A stretch of DNA of 64,000 bases from Dreissena polymorpha (GCF_020536995.1 NC_068361.1:106682314-106746313), one strand, 5' to 3'; positions 48,364 to 61,206 are shown, counted from the first letter of the stretch. A program made the numbers and translations. Notes: a model not told the origin generated them from the sequence alone.

Positions 48364-49454
48364 AAATCAACGATAAACAACGGTACAGAGTTTGTGGTTT
48401 ATTATATAAAGAATAATGGAATGATGAATTGCGTTATTGTGCGTTTTCATCATCGTTATATATGCCGATTATCACCATTACGACTCCGACGTGTGGTGTT
48501 GCATATTCCATTACCATCATGAACAGATTCAATCAAACCAAAGACCAAAATGTTCCATAGGTCTTCAAATGATAAAACCGGGTCTGCTTTTATGATTCTT
48601 CGATGAAATTAGTGCCTCCAAGGGATCCACTTTTCAGGCAATTCGAGTCTAAAAAAGCAATACAGATCTATCAGGCACATTTTCATCTGTGCATGCTATC
48701 CTTTTCGCAGTCGTTATCCATAAATCGTGTTGACCTTACACTCACTGGTCGTGCGTCTTAAATTGTGGATGATACGATAATTGGAAACTACGGCCGATGG
48801 TCGTAATAGAGAGACAAGTTTTCAAATAAGATCTGTCTCTCCTTATATCCTAAAATGATTACTTGTGGTTTGGCTCGCGTTTTTATTTTCTTATTTTTCG
48901 CATTTGTCGACGTGGCTGATGCCGAAACCTGTGATTTAAATGGTCGTCCACTTTAACCAAATTTTGATATGCGACGGGTAATTAAATTTTATCACGTTTT
49001 TATGTAAGTATTTACTTTGTTTTATCCTTCAAAATATCTTTAGGAATATACTTGTTATAATTTTTTAGATAACTGAAAAAAGTAATTTGGTTGTTAGTCA
49101 CGCACATTTTGTTTATATAATTACATTCTTAAGACTTGATGTTGAAAACCCTATCTCCATGTACAAAATTTAATGTTATCAATTCGACAGTAAGTTAATA
49201 AATAATACATGTATAAGCCTAAGATAACGCCAAGTGAAATGTTCCTTGTACAATATTTTGGTTTGATCGATGACAATAGTATTTTTTTAAAGCCACTGAA
49301 CCTCCAAACCTTTTTTGTTAAAAACGGATAAAGCAGTCGTCCAACTAGAAAGTCTGCATAAAAACATGATCCAAAAGGCACTAGATTTAATATTGTACAT
49401 GAAACAGCATATCGTCATATCCATAAAGGGAGGTAATAAAAATATATTTACTTA
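48364..49454. other. Gene-free stretch
   Basis: No coding exon or repeat structure recognised. Confidence 0.4.
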
Positions 49455-52288
49455 TCCTCGAGTATCCTAACATCGTGGTAATAACGAAAGTCGGCCTCGC
49501 GCGACGTAAACTGTCAAGAGATCATGGCGGTTCAACACTTAAATATTACATCGGTTATCGGTTAATGTTAACTACGGTAGATAAAACAAAAAAACATGCA
49601 GCAAAATATTACATAACTTACCTTTTTATTGCATACCCATTGCTCAGCGTCTCGGTCCCTGTGTATCCTTAGTGTTTGGTAAATATTCCAGGTTAAAATG
49701 TATCAACTTCCGGTTTCAATATGGTATTTTTTGCATAAGGCCAATCAAAACAATTGTTTACTGTAACTAATTAACTTTCATTTAGCTGAGAATTTCTTTT
49801 GTTTGTGGGATAAACAAGTTCTAACTTTTGAACACTGAAAACAACAAGAACACTATTAACATGTCTCATTAAAACATGACTTATTCCTCTGAACCAGGGG
49901 AGCAATGGATGCAGTAAAAGGGATCCCCACTCCTTACAACTCTTTTGTCACTGCAGTACATTTGGTGCAGCCAATGAGAGAAAACAGTACACTGAACCCA
50001 CTTGGTAAAAAGAAGAGATACACAATTGACCAATTCTTTAGGCTGGAATCGCTTGCAGACGCAACACTTTTCAGATTCGGGCATCTCTTCATCAGTTTCA
50101 CCTTGGGAACTTTCACTTGAGATGTACCAGGCCTTTGTGGGTCATCAGCTGGAGTCCTTGTTATAAGAGATTTGTTCTGAGATTAGGCCGATCTGAGCTT
50201 TTGGCTTGATGTTGAGCTTTCCCTTTATTTCTTTTGACATTTTCGCTTTTCTGTGTTGATGTTGGCTGCTCTTTATAAGTAATCAATTTTGATTGAATTT
50301 GGCTTTCTGTGATGGGTTTCCCTGCTATTATATCACTCACATTTCTCCTTTTTCGTTTATTCTCATCCTTTCTCCCTTTGATTTCAAATAAATCCTTCAC
50401 TTTTGACGTGAAAATATCCTTATCCCGATCACCATCTGAATCTTCATTTACCTGCCTATCTGAAGAAGCAGGCATATGGTTTTCATCCTATCCTTTGAAA
50501 TCTTCTTTGTCACTTGCAGTTCCGCTTGTAACTTAATATACTTCAGCAGGTATTAAACTTTCTTTGTTTATTGCCGTGCTATCTAAAGGATATATCACAG
50601 TCTTCTTAAATGCAGAGTGCAAGTTCTCTGCTGAAAGAGCTTTAGAATAAACTTTACATGATAGCTCACATATATTGTATCTGGTAATACTTGCTGATGT
50701 CTCTCGCATGAACTTATTGCAGGTGGAATTATACATCCTCTGGAACGGTCCATAGAAGCCAACGTCAAGAGGCTGGAGAATGTGGGAGCAATGAGCTGGT
50801 AAAATGAAGAGAATGATGTTTTGCTTCTTTTCCCATTCTACAAGGTCAAGCGATATATGGGACTTATGACCATCCAAAATTAGTAGAAGGTGTTGTTCAT
50901 TTTCTCTTTGTGGCAGAAATTTGTCAGATGCTTCTGAATATAGTATCTGAATACATCTGCATTCACCCACCCTGAGTCAGACTTCATGCAGTCAGCTCCT
51001 GGTGATGCACCCTTTATGAGATCTGGAATACATCGTTCAAGTCAGTGCCAGCAACAATAGCAGGTGGAGTATGGTTTTGCATAACTCCTTTCCCGTCGAT
51101 GTTGTATATCAGATGTGGTTTGTCGCTAAGATCATATTTTTTTATTATGGCAACAAGTTCCTTAAAGTAGTCAGCGACAACAGAATCGGAGGCTCCTTTA
51201 GCTCTTACTTTTTCTAGACCTCTTGGTTTCAATACTCTCACTTGGGGCCATCGCTTGATAAACTTGTTGAACCAATTTAGAGTGAAAGGATTCTCCTTTG
51301 TCCTTTTCCCAAGCTGGATGGCAAAGTCGGTAGCAATGTCGCATACCTCCTATCTGATATATCCATAACCATAGTTGGCCATATCTTGAAGATGGGACGC
51401 TAACTTTTCTCCTTCATCAAGTGAAAGGACAGGAAAGCGACCAGTGGTTGTTTTATCGATGCTGATTCTGCCTATCACTCGATCACGAACGAAGTGTTTG
51501 CTCTGGTATTTTATACACTTTGGAGGCTTTATAGACACTCAAATTTTCCTCCAAAACTGCAAGGTATGCATTTGTTAAGGATGTAGGTGAGTACTGCCTC
51601 CTTGTAAACACATGCTGAGGAATTGGCTGAAATAAGAACATATTAAGGAATGATACCAAATCCTGAAAAATACATACGTTATTGTGTGTAACAAACAGGA
51701 ATATACATTCTTTATTGTTCATTAAATGTGTACGTTTCTATTTTAAAACTTGTGTTCTTATAATGAATCCCTTTAATACTGCAGCATGGAGGTCCTTTGA
51801 ATGATAATCCAGTGAAGACCATAGGCATGATATAATTAGTAGCGTTTACTTAACCCATTTAACTCTACTAAGTGCTATTTTATTGCAGACCATTGATAAC
51901 AGGTAGAAAACAGCTAAAATATCAAGTCACTTTAACCGAAAAATAAAAATTGCTTGGCCTAATATTTGGATACTCATTTGCATACGCGGCCCTGGAAAGA
52001 TCAGGTCGTCTTCTCTGTAAACGGAAAAAAAATTGGGGCAACACTTTAGGGCGTTATATCGGTCATTTTTCACGTGATATGAACATGGAATAGTAAAATA
52101 TCATTTTTTAGAAATGTGGTAATTTATTTTTTGTTTTTTACCTGTTTGAATCGCATTTTCGTTGATTTCTTTTCCGCTGTCACGTTTGTCAGAAGTCGCA
52201 CGCGGAAAAATAACGCACGCGACGTGAGGTCACGAGAATAATGGATACCACGATGTTAGAACTCCCACGATGTTGGAATACTCGACGA
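49455..52288. mobile_element. Decayed pogo/Tigger DNA transposon
   Basis: The ends are tcctcgagtatcctaacatc then gtgg (left) and the inverse of tcgtcgagtattccaacatc then gtgg (right). Both are flanked by TA (49453-49454 and 52289-52290), the pogo/Tc1 target. On the right the motif ctaacatcgtgg is repeated just inside the TIR. The 2.8 kb body is one minus-strand transposase gene with several breaks. Confidence 0.8.
49881..52169 (-). pseudogene. Tigger/pogo transposase (HTH-psq, DDE_1, PHD-like finger), broken
   Basis: A short exon near 52155-52169 (MRFKQ before gtaaaa) joins 51626 in phase. The N-terminal HTH_psq part reads NAYLAVLEENLSVYKASKVY and IPEQTL. A 4-nt duplication (ttcg) near 51487 shifts the frame, which resumes RDRVIGRISID. 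A stop at 51347-51349 replaces Gln before EVCDIATDFA. The DDE_1 core has the first Asp in LIYNIDGKGV. About 50 residues are then deleted after DLNDVF, and GASPGAD and SDSGWVNADVF follow in other frames. The second Asp is in LLLILDGHKSHIS and the third in ILQPLDVGFYGPF. After a charged linker (DENKRKRRNVSDIIAGKPIT), the C-terminus has a zinc-finger-like CCVCKRFQ...WVQC...HWLH...C...CIHC pattern. At least four breaks: not functional. Confidence 0.8.
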
Positions 52289-52513
52289 TAATAATAATCA
52301 CACTATGCTAATACTATATTCGAGCCTGGCTCTTTATTAATGAGAAAATAAATATTAAAAACTGGATTAAGCAATCAAATAATAAGATTTTAGTACATGG
52401 CTAGAAATGTGGCAGCCACATTTTTTGAAAAGCATCATGAACCTTTAACGTAGTAGTCTATAGTACATATTTTGGTTTCAATGTTGTTTCTTCTATCCAC
52501 TATCGAAATACAG
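52289..52513. other. Flank between Tigger element and lipocalin exons
   Basis: Mostly unique AT-rich sequence. An in-frame ATG at 52481 could extend the next exon (MLFLLSTIEIQ), but the tract tttcttctatcc...aaatacag looks more like an acceptor. Confidence 0.35.
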
Positions 52514-53884
52514 TTTCTAGGTAACTGGTTTGAAGCAGAAAGGACCGAACTACAATGGGGACACAACACATGGCAATCTGCCGTGGGGAACATATTTGAG
52601 GCAACCAATGGAACCAACTATTTTTCATACACAGGACATTCGTAAGTTTTCGTGTATTACTTTTTTGTGAAGATAAAAACAAAATCAATGCCGAACGAAG
52701 TCTTCGCATGCACACTTTTGAAAATGCTTGCTACTTTTTGGCATGTGACATATTCGATTCTGTTATAATATGACGAAGTTTTTAAGTGTAATCACCACTT
52801 ATTTTTCAAAACTGTGTGACATATTCATGCGTGTCTGTCTTACATGAGGAAGGGCGTTGGGGAATCGCAACAAATTTAGCACACAATGCATAATTTTGTG
52901 TGAAGATTACTGTACAACAACGTTTATTCTATTTAGCTTGTACGTATACGATTTACTACTGAATGATATTATTTATTATTTAATATAATATAGTTTGTCT
53001 TAATATCATCCATCTTAACGACAGGCTTTTATTTCTTTCATATATACCACAGTCAGAGTAAAGGGTGTTCTGCGCCAGAGACTGGGTTCTTTACTGAATC
53101 GTCACTGATCGGCCGAGTTACATTGACGTCAGAAGCTGGCGTATACGAACGTAAGATCTGACGTATAAATACAGATATAACTGAAATCTCGATTTCACGT
53201 AAATAATCTTGGACTCGGTGAACTATAAATTCTATAAATGACTTGATAGATAAGGAAATACATTTACAGATTTTGTCTACAAAATGTCAGACACCATAAC
53301 CTTTTAATAGCCGGACAAATCATATATAATTCACTTCATGTTCAGAATTGCTGTAATTATCAAAATTGCAACAAATAATCAATTGCAAACAAACGTTAAA
53401 ACAGCGCTTTTTGCATCAGAAACTATTGGAATAGAGTATTGCTATGTTGTTTTCGTGAGTAGTATATGAGAAAAAAACAACATTTGGCGCTTGCAACCAG
53501 AATGGATCCAGTTGAGTCTGTACATCCGGACATCTTCTGCGAGACCATTACGGTTCAATAAATGATTATGCATCATATGAAAGCGGATAACATCATGCAC
53601 AGAATCGTCTATATCCATGTTGGTCGCAAACTCACTATGTAGATGTTCTCTTAAACGGCGTCTATTTACAGTTACCTTCCAAGTAGCGAACACAGACTAC
53701 CGACATGTTGCTCTTGTTTATATGTGTTATGAGCCAATGAAGATTGGCACATGTGGCAAGGGCAAGATGCACCTCTCCTTGTTGACACGTCATTCACCTC
53801 TGACGTCACACCAGAGGGCAACCCTAATGAGTCACCTTGGCAACACGTGCATTCTAGAAGCGGACATCATAAAAGCTACAACAG
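52514..53884 (+). CDS. Lipocalin (apolipoprotein D-like), three internal exons
   Basis: Exon 1 (52514-52641) encodes FLGNWFEAERTELQWGHNTW, then GNIFEATNGTNYFSYTGH and ends phase 2 at ttc|gtaagt. Exon 2 (53053-53150) encodes QSKGCSAPETGFFTES and IGRVTLTSEAGVYE, ending phase 1. Exon 3 (53672-53884) encodes TFQVANTDYRHVALVYMCYE, KMHLSLLTRHSPL, TLMSHLGNTCILEADIIKAT and ends at acaacag|gttcgc. All junction phases match. 'LGNWFE' is the lipocalin G-x-W motif; 'TDYRHVALVYMC' and the 'LLTRHSPL' strand match the second and third conserved regions. Lipocalins are secreted carriers of small hydrophobic ligands. About 146 residues are covered of a usual ~180. The signal-peptide exon and certain last exon were not found; exon 3 could also read through to a stop at 53950. 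Confidence 0.75.
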
Positions 53885-54474
53885 GTTCGCAGTTTCATCA
53901 TACATCATGTCTCCCTTTTTACTATCTAATATCATTAAATAAGAAACAATAGAAAACGAGAGAGCGAAACAATTAAATATAATTTTCCTATAATTGGATG
54001 TCCGAATTTCACGATAAACGTTGTATGACATTACTTTGGAGGATATTATCGTGTGAAGAAAATTTTCAAAACACAAATTATTCTAACGAACAGTCAGTTT
54101 TGATGAATCCAGCATGCTGTTTTCCAAAAGTTATATACATGTAATCTGTTTGCATTTTTGTTCAAATATCTTAATGACTTCGCGTTGCTCCAACACCACA
54201 TCCAGATTGTAAGTTCAAAACAATCCTTCTCTGGTATTTTAACCAATTGTTTAAAAAAAACATGTCAATCTTTTTGTGCAAACTGCCAAAGAATTTATTA
54301 AGAAGATGGAATGTACATGTAGATGTTTTGTCTTGGTAGCGATAACATGTAGCATGTTACTATTATACCGGTATGATCGGGTTGCTTTTACTCGTACATG
54401 TTTTTGATATCATAAGAAATGCTGTTTTGTACAGATCTCTAGTTTAATAAAATGTCACTTATTATTTCTTTCAG
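53885..54474. other. Probable last intron or 3' flank of the lipocalin gene
   Basis: No exon recognised. If exon 3 is spliced, this is an intron ending at the acceptor ttatttctttcag; if not, coding continues 66 nt to a stop at 53950-53952. Confidence 0.35.
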
Positions 54475-54621
54475 TGGTCGGACGATAATGGTGTGGAATC
54501 TAAATCGTTGGAATACAAATATGTTGCTTTGCTGTTTCGTAAATTCTTTGAGTGGTCGGACAATAATGGTGTGGAATCTAAAATCTTTGGAAAAAAATAC
54601 GTTGCTTTGCTGTTTCGTTAA
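54475..54621 (+). repeat. 78-bp tandem duplication with open frame
   Basis: Unit 1 (54475-54552) begins tggtcggacgataatggtgt; unit 2 (54553-54621) begins tggtcggacaataatggtgt. One frame is open through both units (WSDDNGVESKSLEYKYVALL, then FRKFFE, then WSDNNGVESKIF) to a TAA. It follows an acceptor-like ttatttctttcag. Joined to lipocalin exon 3 in phase 1, however, it gives only VVGR and a stop. It could be the lipocalin's last exon in that reading, or an unrelated duplication. Confidence 0.5.
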
Positions 54622-54959
54622 TTGTTCTGTAAACAGAAAATTAATTCGTTCTTGATGTCTTGACAATTTATCCCTTTTCATAAAAGAGCTGTTTAAATGC
54701 ACCCCCTTTTAAGTTAAAGCATGATTTTGAGTACCAATAGAGCGCTGAGATAATATCAATATATGTATCAGTCATATATAGTTGGTTTGTTCAAGAAGGA
54801 TGGTGTTGTGCCAAAAATGAAAATGAATCGCTTTATAAATCAGAAGTGTAAAAGTCCCACTGAAAAATGTAAGCAGAAAGTCTTATCTCAAAAAAATTAC
54901 TTTCTTTTACTTGCATAGTACATCATGGCTGCCTGCGGGCATTGTGTGTTTGCCTCTAA

Positions 54960-55130
54960 TTTCATTATGGAAGGGGGTTTGTCCCGCCATGGAAGGGGAT
55001 TTATTCCGTATCTGCAAACTAGCGAGGGTGTTTCTTCCGCGTATGCAAAATGTGAAAGGGTGTTTCTTCCGCTAGGCTGTTTTTAGGGAAGGGTGTTTTT
55101 CTGGAGGGGGTTTCTTCCTTACACCGCCAG
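54960..55130. repeat. Degenerate gggtgtttcttccg motif cluster
   Basis: At least five related motifs occur in 170 bp: gaagggggtttgtcccg, gaaggggatttattccg, gagggtgtttcttccg, aaagggtgtttcttccg and gagggggtttcttcc. They are spaced irregularly (about 25-40 bp). They do not encode anything recognisable. Confidence 0.6.
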
Positions 55131-56329
55131 AGGCAGCTCATATGGACAAGTTGATTGTTATTGTTTACATTCGGGATTTATTTTCTGCGCATGCGCAATT
55201 ACTGGTTGGCAAAAGCACTGGTAATAGTTACGTAAAACATATGGAGATAGGAATGTGTTTAGTCAATAAACCGATAAGAAATTCCAAAATAAACAGTGTA
55301 ACACATAAATAATATCTCAATTATATCATATTTAGTACCAATATTGTATATCAATACATTTAAACGAATGTAATAACAATTCGAGTAAGCCATTAGCATC
55401 ATAGTAAAATGGACTGAAGCCGTATTATTTCTTGTCGTTGTCGGCTCTTTTTTAAATTAATTATTTCCATATGTATGTCAATATTCTTTAATATGGCCTC
55501 TATATAATCGAAACTTATACTCAAAAAGCATATTGAGCGAGGTTTTATTTTATTTTTTAATTTGGTTTCGTATTCGGTAGCGCGTTTTATGACATCGCAT
55601 TTTGGCTGGAATAAAGCTCGGGTGTTTTATTGGCCGGGTACGTTTTAGTATATTTTCCGTACCCGTTGTACAATGTAGTATATTAAAAAGTACCCGGAGT
55701 ACTTTTAAGTAGAACCTGGGCCAAAAATGACCGAAAGAGCTTAACTTATTGGACATAAACAAAACATGAAGTGTCTTTCCAATTTTGATTAATGTATAAT
55801 TATGTAGATGTTCAAGACAATTGTTTTCAATTAAAATATTTCATAATTTCAGACTGGCTATACGTTTTTTCACCACCCATTTTTCCGGTAAAAAATTATT
55901 TTGCCATTCCAAAAAACACTTTTGTAGCAATGTTTAAAACCTAGAGTACTATGCATGCACTTAGTTTGCAGCTGTATTATATCGAATTTAATATATATAT
56001 ATAATTACATCTTACATATTTATTATGTATTCATGCGACTAACACATACAACAAAAATACATACGGTATATATAAGTAATTTTCGAGCATATTTATATGT
56101 TAACCACCTTCTTCTTAGGCTTAGCCGCTAGTCGAAGCATAATTGGTATTAATAAATTCAGTACATACATATTTAAGAACATGTAATGCATGGCGACATA
56201 CACACGTCACATATAGCAACCCGTAATTGGCGTAATACATTTACAAACATATCAAGTTTGGTTTAAGTTGTCTTTTAAAGCCATACTAGAAGTTTCAATG
56301 TTTAAATCTCCTTTAAACCCCATCTACAA

Positions 56330-56745
56330 TCAAAATGATCATTGCATATTTCGTACTATATTTCGAAAAATAAAGTTAACACATAACAAATCAATGTTTT
56401 ATAGCAATTGCCAACATTTCAACGCTAGATGTGGTCTGGTTACATAGATTTATTACGATCCAAAATGCTCTTTTTTGTGGGATAATATATCCAACACATG
56501 TTTATGTACCATGTTAGTTTTCGTGTGTCGTATGAATACATATCGTTGCACAAAATATATAATCGAATATATTGTGCCACATAAAATAAAAACGAGCATC
56601 TTGTATCTCGTTAAATCTATGTTACCATCCCACATCTAGCGTTGAAATTATGGCTATTGCTATTGTGAACAATGATTTTTGAAAGGTTAACTTTATTTTA
56701 CGAAATATTTTGTAAATATTCGTTGATTTTGAGTATTTATGGTAC
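56330..56745. repeat. Fold-back MITE family 2, copy 2
   Basis: Arms: tatatttcgaaaaataaagt then ttatagcaattgccaacatt and cgctagatgtggtctggtta on the left, with their inverses on the right (taaccatccc-type text, ccacatctagcgttgaaatt, ggctattgctattg, ttaactttattttacgaaat). Longer and better preserved than the copy at 27590. Confidence 0.75.
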
Positions 56746-57584
56746 TTTAATCGACACAAGTTACAGCATTTAAAGGTTAACAAGCTTCTTTTATTTTAAA
56801 TACATTCGTCTAAACCAAGAATCGTATGTATGCATGCTTTTTATGGAAAATAGGCATATGCTAAGTCTTAGTCTGTGGTAGAATGGTGTAATTTCCAGAG
56901 AGTCAAAATATGTTTGTTTTATTATAAAACAGTTGTTTAATCGATCTTGTACACAAAACGTTATGTCTTTATGATTTGTAGGCTGCTGATTTCCAAAGGT
57001 AGAGGTGCAACGCTTCGAATATGTTTGCAACTATGTTGACCGTAGTAACTACACATCGTGCACAGCGCAAAATCATACACTTAAGAAATGACACATGTGG
57101 ACACAATTTGTTTACATATCGTGCATCCCAGTGCCGTCCAATCATCAAGTTTCGCAAAATCACTTACCAATGACCAATTACCACATAGATTGAAACAGCA
57201 CAGGGCACCGAATGAAACGCACACACAAAAAACTTCATTCAAAATTAAAGTCATAGTTGATATCAGTAAAGCAATTATAAAATCACTTAAAACTACGTGT
57301 ACAAATCAGTCATAGAATGAAATAATCAAACAGGAAGTTAAATATGTACTTTTGTATTATTTTCAATTGCAATTTATATTATTTTAATGAAATAAAAGTT
57401 TTAAATTAGAATGCAAACCACAGTAATAACATGTTTTTCTCCGAGGATGATTTTTTGGTCTTCATCACTATTGCCAATACACATGTTTTCAATACAGTAA
57501 AATTTCAAATAAAAAAGTCCATTCAGTTATAAATTTCATCGTTCCGAACACATTATCCGTCACATCTGTAAAGCCGCTCACACA

Positions 57585-58047
57585 TTAGCTGCACAAGTAT
57601 GCACATATTGCTGGGGCTGTGTAATATGCCGTTCCTTTTGCACCAAATGACTGAAAAAATGCAAACCAGCTAGCTTTCGGTACTGCGCCTGCAAAGGATG
57701 CCATCCACCAAGCCGCCCAGGAGCCTGCAGCAATTCCGGTAGCAGTGAATCCCAAATAGGTCAGACCTGCCACGCCACCCACCCCGACTATTGGCAAGCA
57801 AGTCCAATAACAGACATCCAGCCCTAAAAAGGCATGTTAATGTTAAGCAAAGTATTTCAATTATACTGAATACGACCCGAAAGTTCATAACGTTTTACTG
57901 CTTTTATTATTTAAGTATTACTTCTGCAATAATCTAGTTCAATTAAATAAACGTGCATTAATTGACTTATTATATCATACCTCCTGCTCCAATCGGATAT
58001 ATGCTCAGGAAAGCCAGCATAACTGCAATGCCTTTTTGGAGAAACAT
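57585..58047 (-). CDS. IFI27/ISG12-like protein, complete two-exon gene
   Basis: Exon 1 (58047-57981) encodes MFLQKGIAVMLAFLSIYPIG then AG, a good signal peptide, and ends at gcaggag|gtatga in phase 1. Exon 2 (57823-57585) follows catgccttttag and runs to TAA. The mature part has CYWTCLPIVGVGGVAG, then GFTATGIAAGSWAAWWMASF, then VPKASWFAFFQSFGAKG and AICAYLCS. 'GFTATGIAAGS.AA..M' followed by 'Q..GA.G' is the ISG12 motif of the IFI6/IFI27 family: small, very hydrophobic proteins of mitochondrial or inner membranes linked to apoptosis and antiviral responses in vertebrates and expanded in bivalves. Length, 101 residues, is normal. The exon structure (signal peptide, then ISG12 exon) is that seen in bivalves. 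No frame defects. Confidence 0.88.
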
Positions 58048-61000
58048 CTTTCGTTCTTTTTTCTGTAAAGATTGGCTTCGTTTGTTTTGTTGTTATTGTG
58101 CAATATATTTTGTATATGTAGGCTGTTATAAAGTATAACGGATTAATTTAAATTTTTTATACTTTCATAATAAATAATTTATTATGTGAAGCCATGATAA
58201 GAGGGGCATGTTAATTTTGGAGGTGATAACTAACATGTGCTGAAAGGTGACTTGTTCCCAATTTGTAAAAATGTATTTTTTTTCACCGAGAAAAAAAAGA
58301 AAAATGAACATCAATGAGTAAATTAACACTAATGACAGGGATTCATACTAAAAATACAATTTCGTTCTAGAATAATCATCATTAGAAATCCATACAATTA
58401 TAAAGCGCGTTACAAATGCGTAATTATTTAATACTTTGGAGAGATCTTTTGTCATCGTTATATTGTGTGACAATAGGTGGAGACGAAATTGATTGATTGA
58501 AAGATATAGCACGGTGGATAAGTAGAGACCATGTACAAGATGAAGAAAAGAAGACAATAGACGATTGGGGGACAAAGTAATTGTTTTCATTTTCTCATCC
58601 CAGAGAGAAAAACATGGCACGAATTAGCAATTGGTTTGAATGCCATGTATTTATTTCGTCTACAAGACCAAAGAGAAACGCTACAAATCGGCTGGTTTAT
58701 GATAAGACAAAGTTACCAGTTAAATTGCTCATGCAAATGTGATAGTGAAAGAAAAAAACAGTTGCGCATCTTCATTGTCGCCATAGAAACCTTCGCAGCA
58801 ATGGGAAATATTTATCGGGTACAGATATTAAACACTGTAACTTAAACTGAAACAATGCAGTCTTTATCCAGCCATAAGCGTGATAAGCTGTTTAAAGTTC
58901 AAATTGATATAAAATTTAATTCTACTCACTTCGTTCATATTTTTCATCTTGTTTTTAAACTTTTAATAACAATTAAGAATATTGTTGCGATTTCTATTCT
59001 TCACTTTTAATTACATACCTGTTTTGGTCAAATCCTAAATTCTTAACTGCAATATGCTAAACGCTTTCGCGATATCTCATGAACGTAACTACATGTACTT
59101 CGAAACTTATCACATAATACTATCTCTAATTAAGATAGCGCACCCCTAATGATTTCTCGCGATTTAGTTTACGATCATTGCCGATCTTCAATGATCGGTT
59201 ACAATCGTGATACATCGGCTATCTCGGATTCCTCCGTAAGATAGGCCTCGTGGCTAACGGTCGCCATATTGCCTTGTATTACTACTTTACTACCCAAAAG
59301 GTTGTCAGTCTATTGTTATGAGGCTGTATACGATGCGCGTTGAACTAGCGCCAAACTTTTTACCGAAACTTTGATATTAAGAGCACTATTAACGTTCATT
59401 TGTGTTGCATTTTGACCTTTTATCCAAGTGATTTACTTTTCCATTAATATTTAATAACCCTATCATCCAATTTTTAAGATGAAATTACGGTGTTTACAAA
59501 ACCAACCAAACCGAAAGTGAAACTAGATGCATTACGTTTCGCGATTTAAACATTAAATATTTGTTCAGTTTGAGGAAGCGAATCGATAATAGACGGTGGA
59601 ATATGTATGCAATACAGACTATCATTGCCGATTGTAGTACTGGCTAAAAAAATACCTTTTATGACAGGTCAGTGACCATAAATCACTACAAATGTCTGGG
59701 TTGATCATTAATATAATTAATGCACGTTTCTGATCTTATTGCCTGTGTCTAGTTGTAATTACCATGATATTGATAAAATTAAAACGTTTTTTTCATAAAT
59801 TAACATTGCATGTTTTATTTTTATTTTCGGCGTAAGCTGAATTAAGCCAGCTTTTCACCTCTCCTGACCTTTGTAAGTGTCCAATAAAATTCAAATAAAA
59901 TTTCCCGCGGCTAGGTACGAATGAATACACTTCATTTATTCCATTGGCTGATTTGAGTATTCCACCAGAACATTGGAAACATATCCGCGTCTTTGTAACA
60001 CTGTTTTACTGCATGAAACAATTTTATTTCTAATGAAAAGGCTTAATAGATAGAACAGTTTTACACTCAATTCTCGACATAAATACAGTTTGTGCGTACA
60101 CCTTTTATTTTCAGAGAATTACCAGCGCAACGCGTTTATATTTAAAGGCTATGTTCTCATATTTAGTACTTACTTCCATATTCTTGTCAACATGTTAACA
60201 TGTAAAAGTATAAAGAGCAGTGGAAGCGAGGCCTCACTTTAATACATTGCATTTCAACCCGGGTCAATTCGCGGCCAGTGTATGAATGTCAGAGTTTATA
60301 TACAGGTCATCTCCGGAGTTCGCGGCCAGTAAAATAATAGTTATATAATAAATACGCTATCCGTGAACTAGGTGACCTGGAATTTTCTTTAGACCAGAAA
60401 TATGTAGATTCTTAATGTGTTTTCAACAATACAATGATAAATATTATTTTTGATTAATTTAACAATAATTATTCCACCATATTGACCAATGTATTAAGCA
60501 TGAGCGCGATGATTATCGATACTGTTAATAATCGAATCAAACCACTAAAACAGGTTTGTTCGAAGAACGCGCCTATAAATACGGATACTTCTCGTGTGGC
60601 CGGTTGACTCGTATGTTTTAATTTCACTTCCATTCTTCTTTTGGTTTTCTGTTTTGTATCTATAGGTTTATGACCAGCAATATGTAAAAATGTAAAATAA
60701 GCCGCGAAAACTCCGCGTAACATCCCGTACTGCGTGTGATGCAGCTAAGAACTGCACAGAAAAAAGACATTCGCTATCCTTGATCTCATTCATTGAACTA
60801 TCAACGCCGTATATCTTTTTTAAAGATATTTCTTGTTACAGGTATACTGGATTAGAAAGACTGATAAACATAAAATTGACAACTCATCTCCCCAACGATA
60901 CTTTGTGTGGCTCATTCTCAGAACAAACCCATAGTCAGTGAGAAAACTACAGTGTAAAAAGACCACTTGATTGTGACAATTATGACTGACCAAGCAAATG

Positions 61001-61206
61001 GTGTCATTTAAAATAAAGAAAACTTCCAGTTCAATATACATTTTATACCAATTATGACATTGACCAACACAGAAAATAATTATAAGGTTGATTTTCCCAA
61101 AATTGACTGTTACAATTGGATACTGTTTTAAGCTTCACTCTACTTTGTCTGAAAATAAAAGTCCTAAATGATGTAATAGAAACATACATATTTAATTTTT
61201 AGTTTT

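Larger units (their letters stand above)
54622..57584. other. Gene-free stretch with two repeats
   Basis: Contains a purine-rich motif cluster at 54960-55130 and a fold-back MITE at 56330-56745. No exon supported. Confidence 0.45.

Noticed and set aside
60469-60723. 84-codon minus-strand frame with a hydrophobic C-terminus
   Set aside because: Balanced composition, but no homology I recognise and no supporting exon borders or promoter; kept only as a note in the flank entry.
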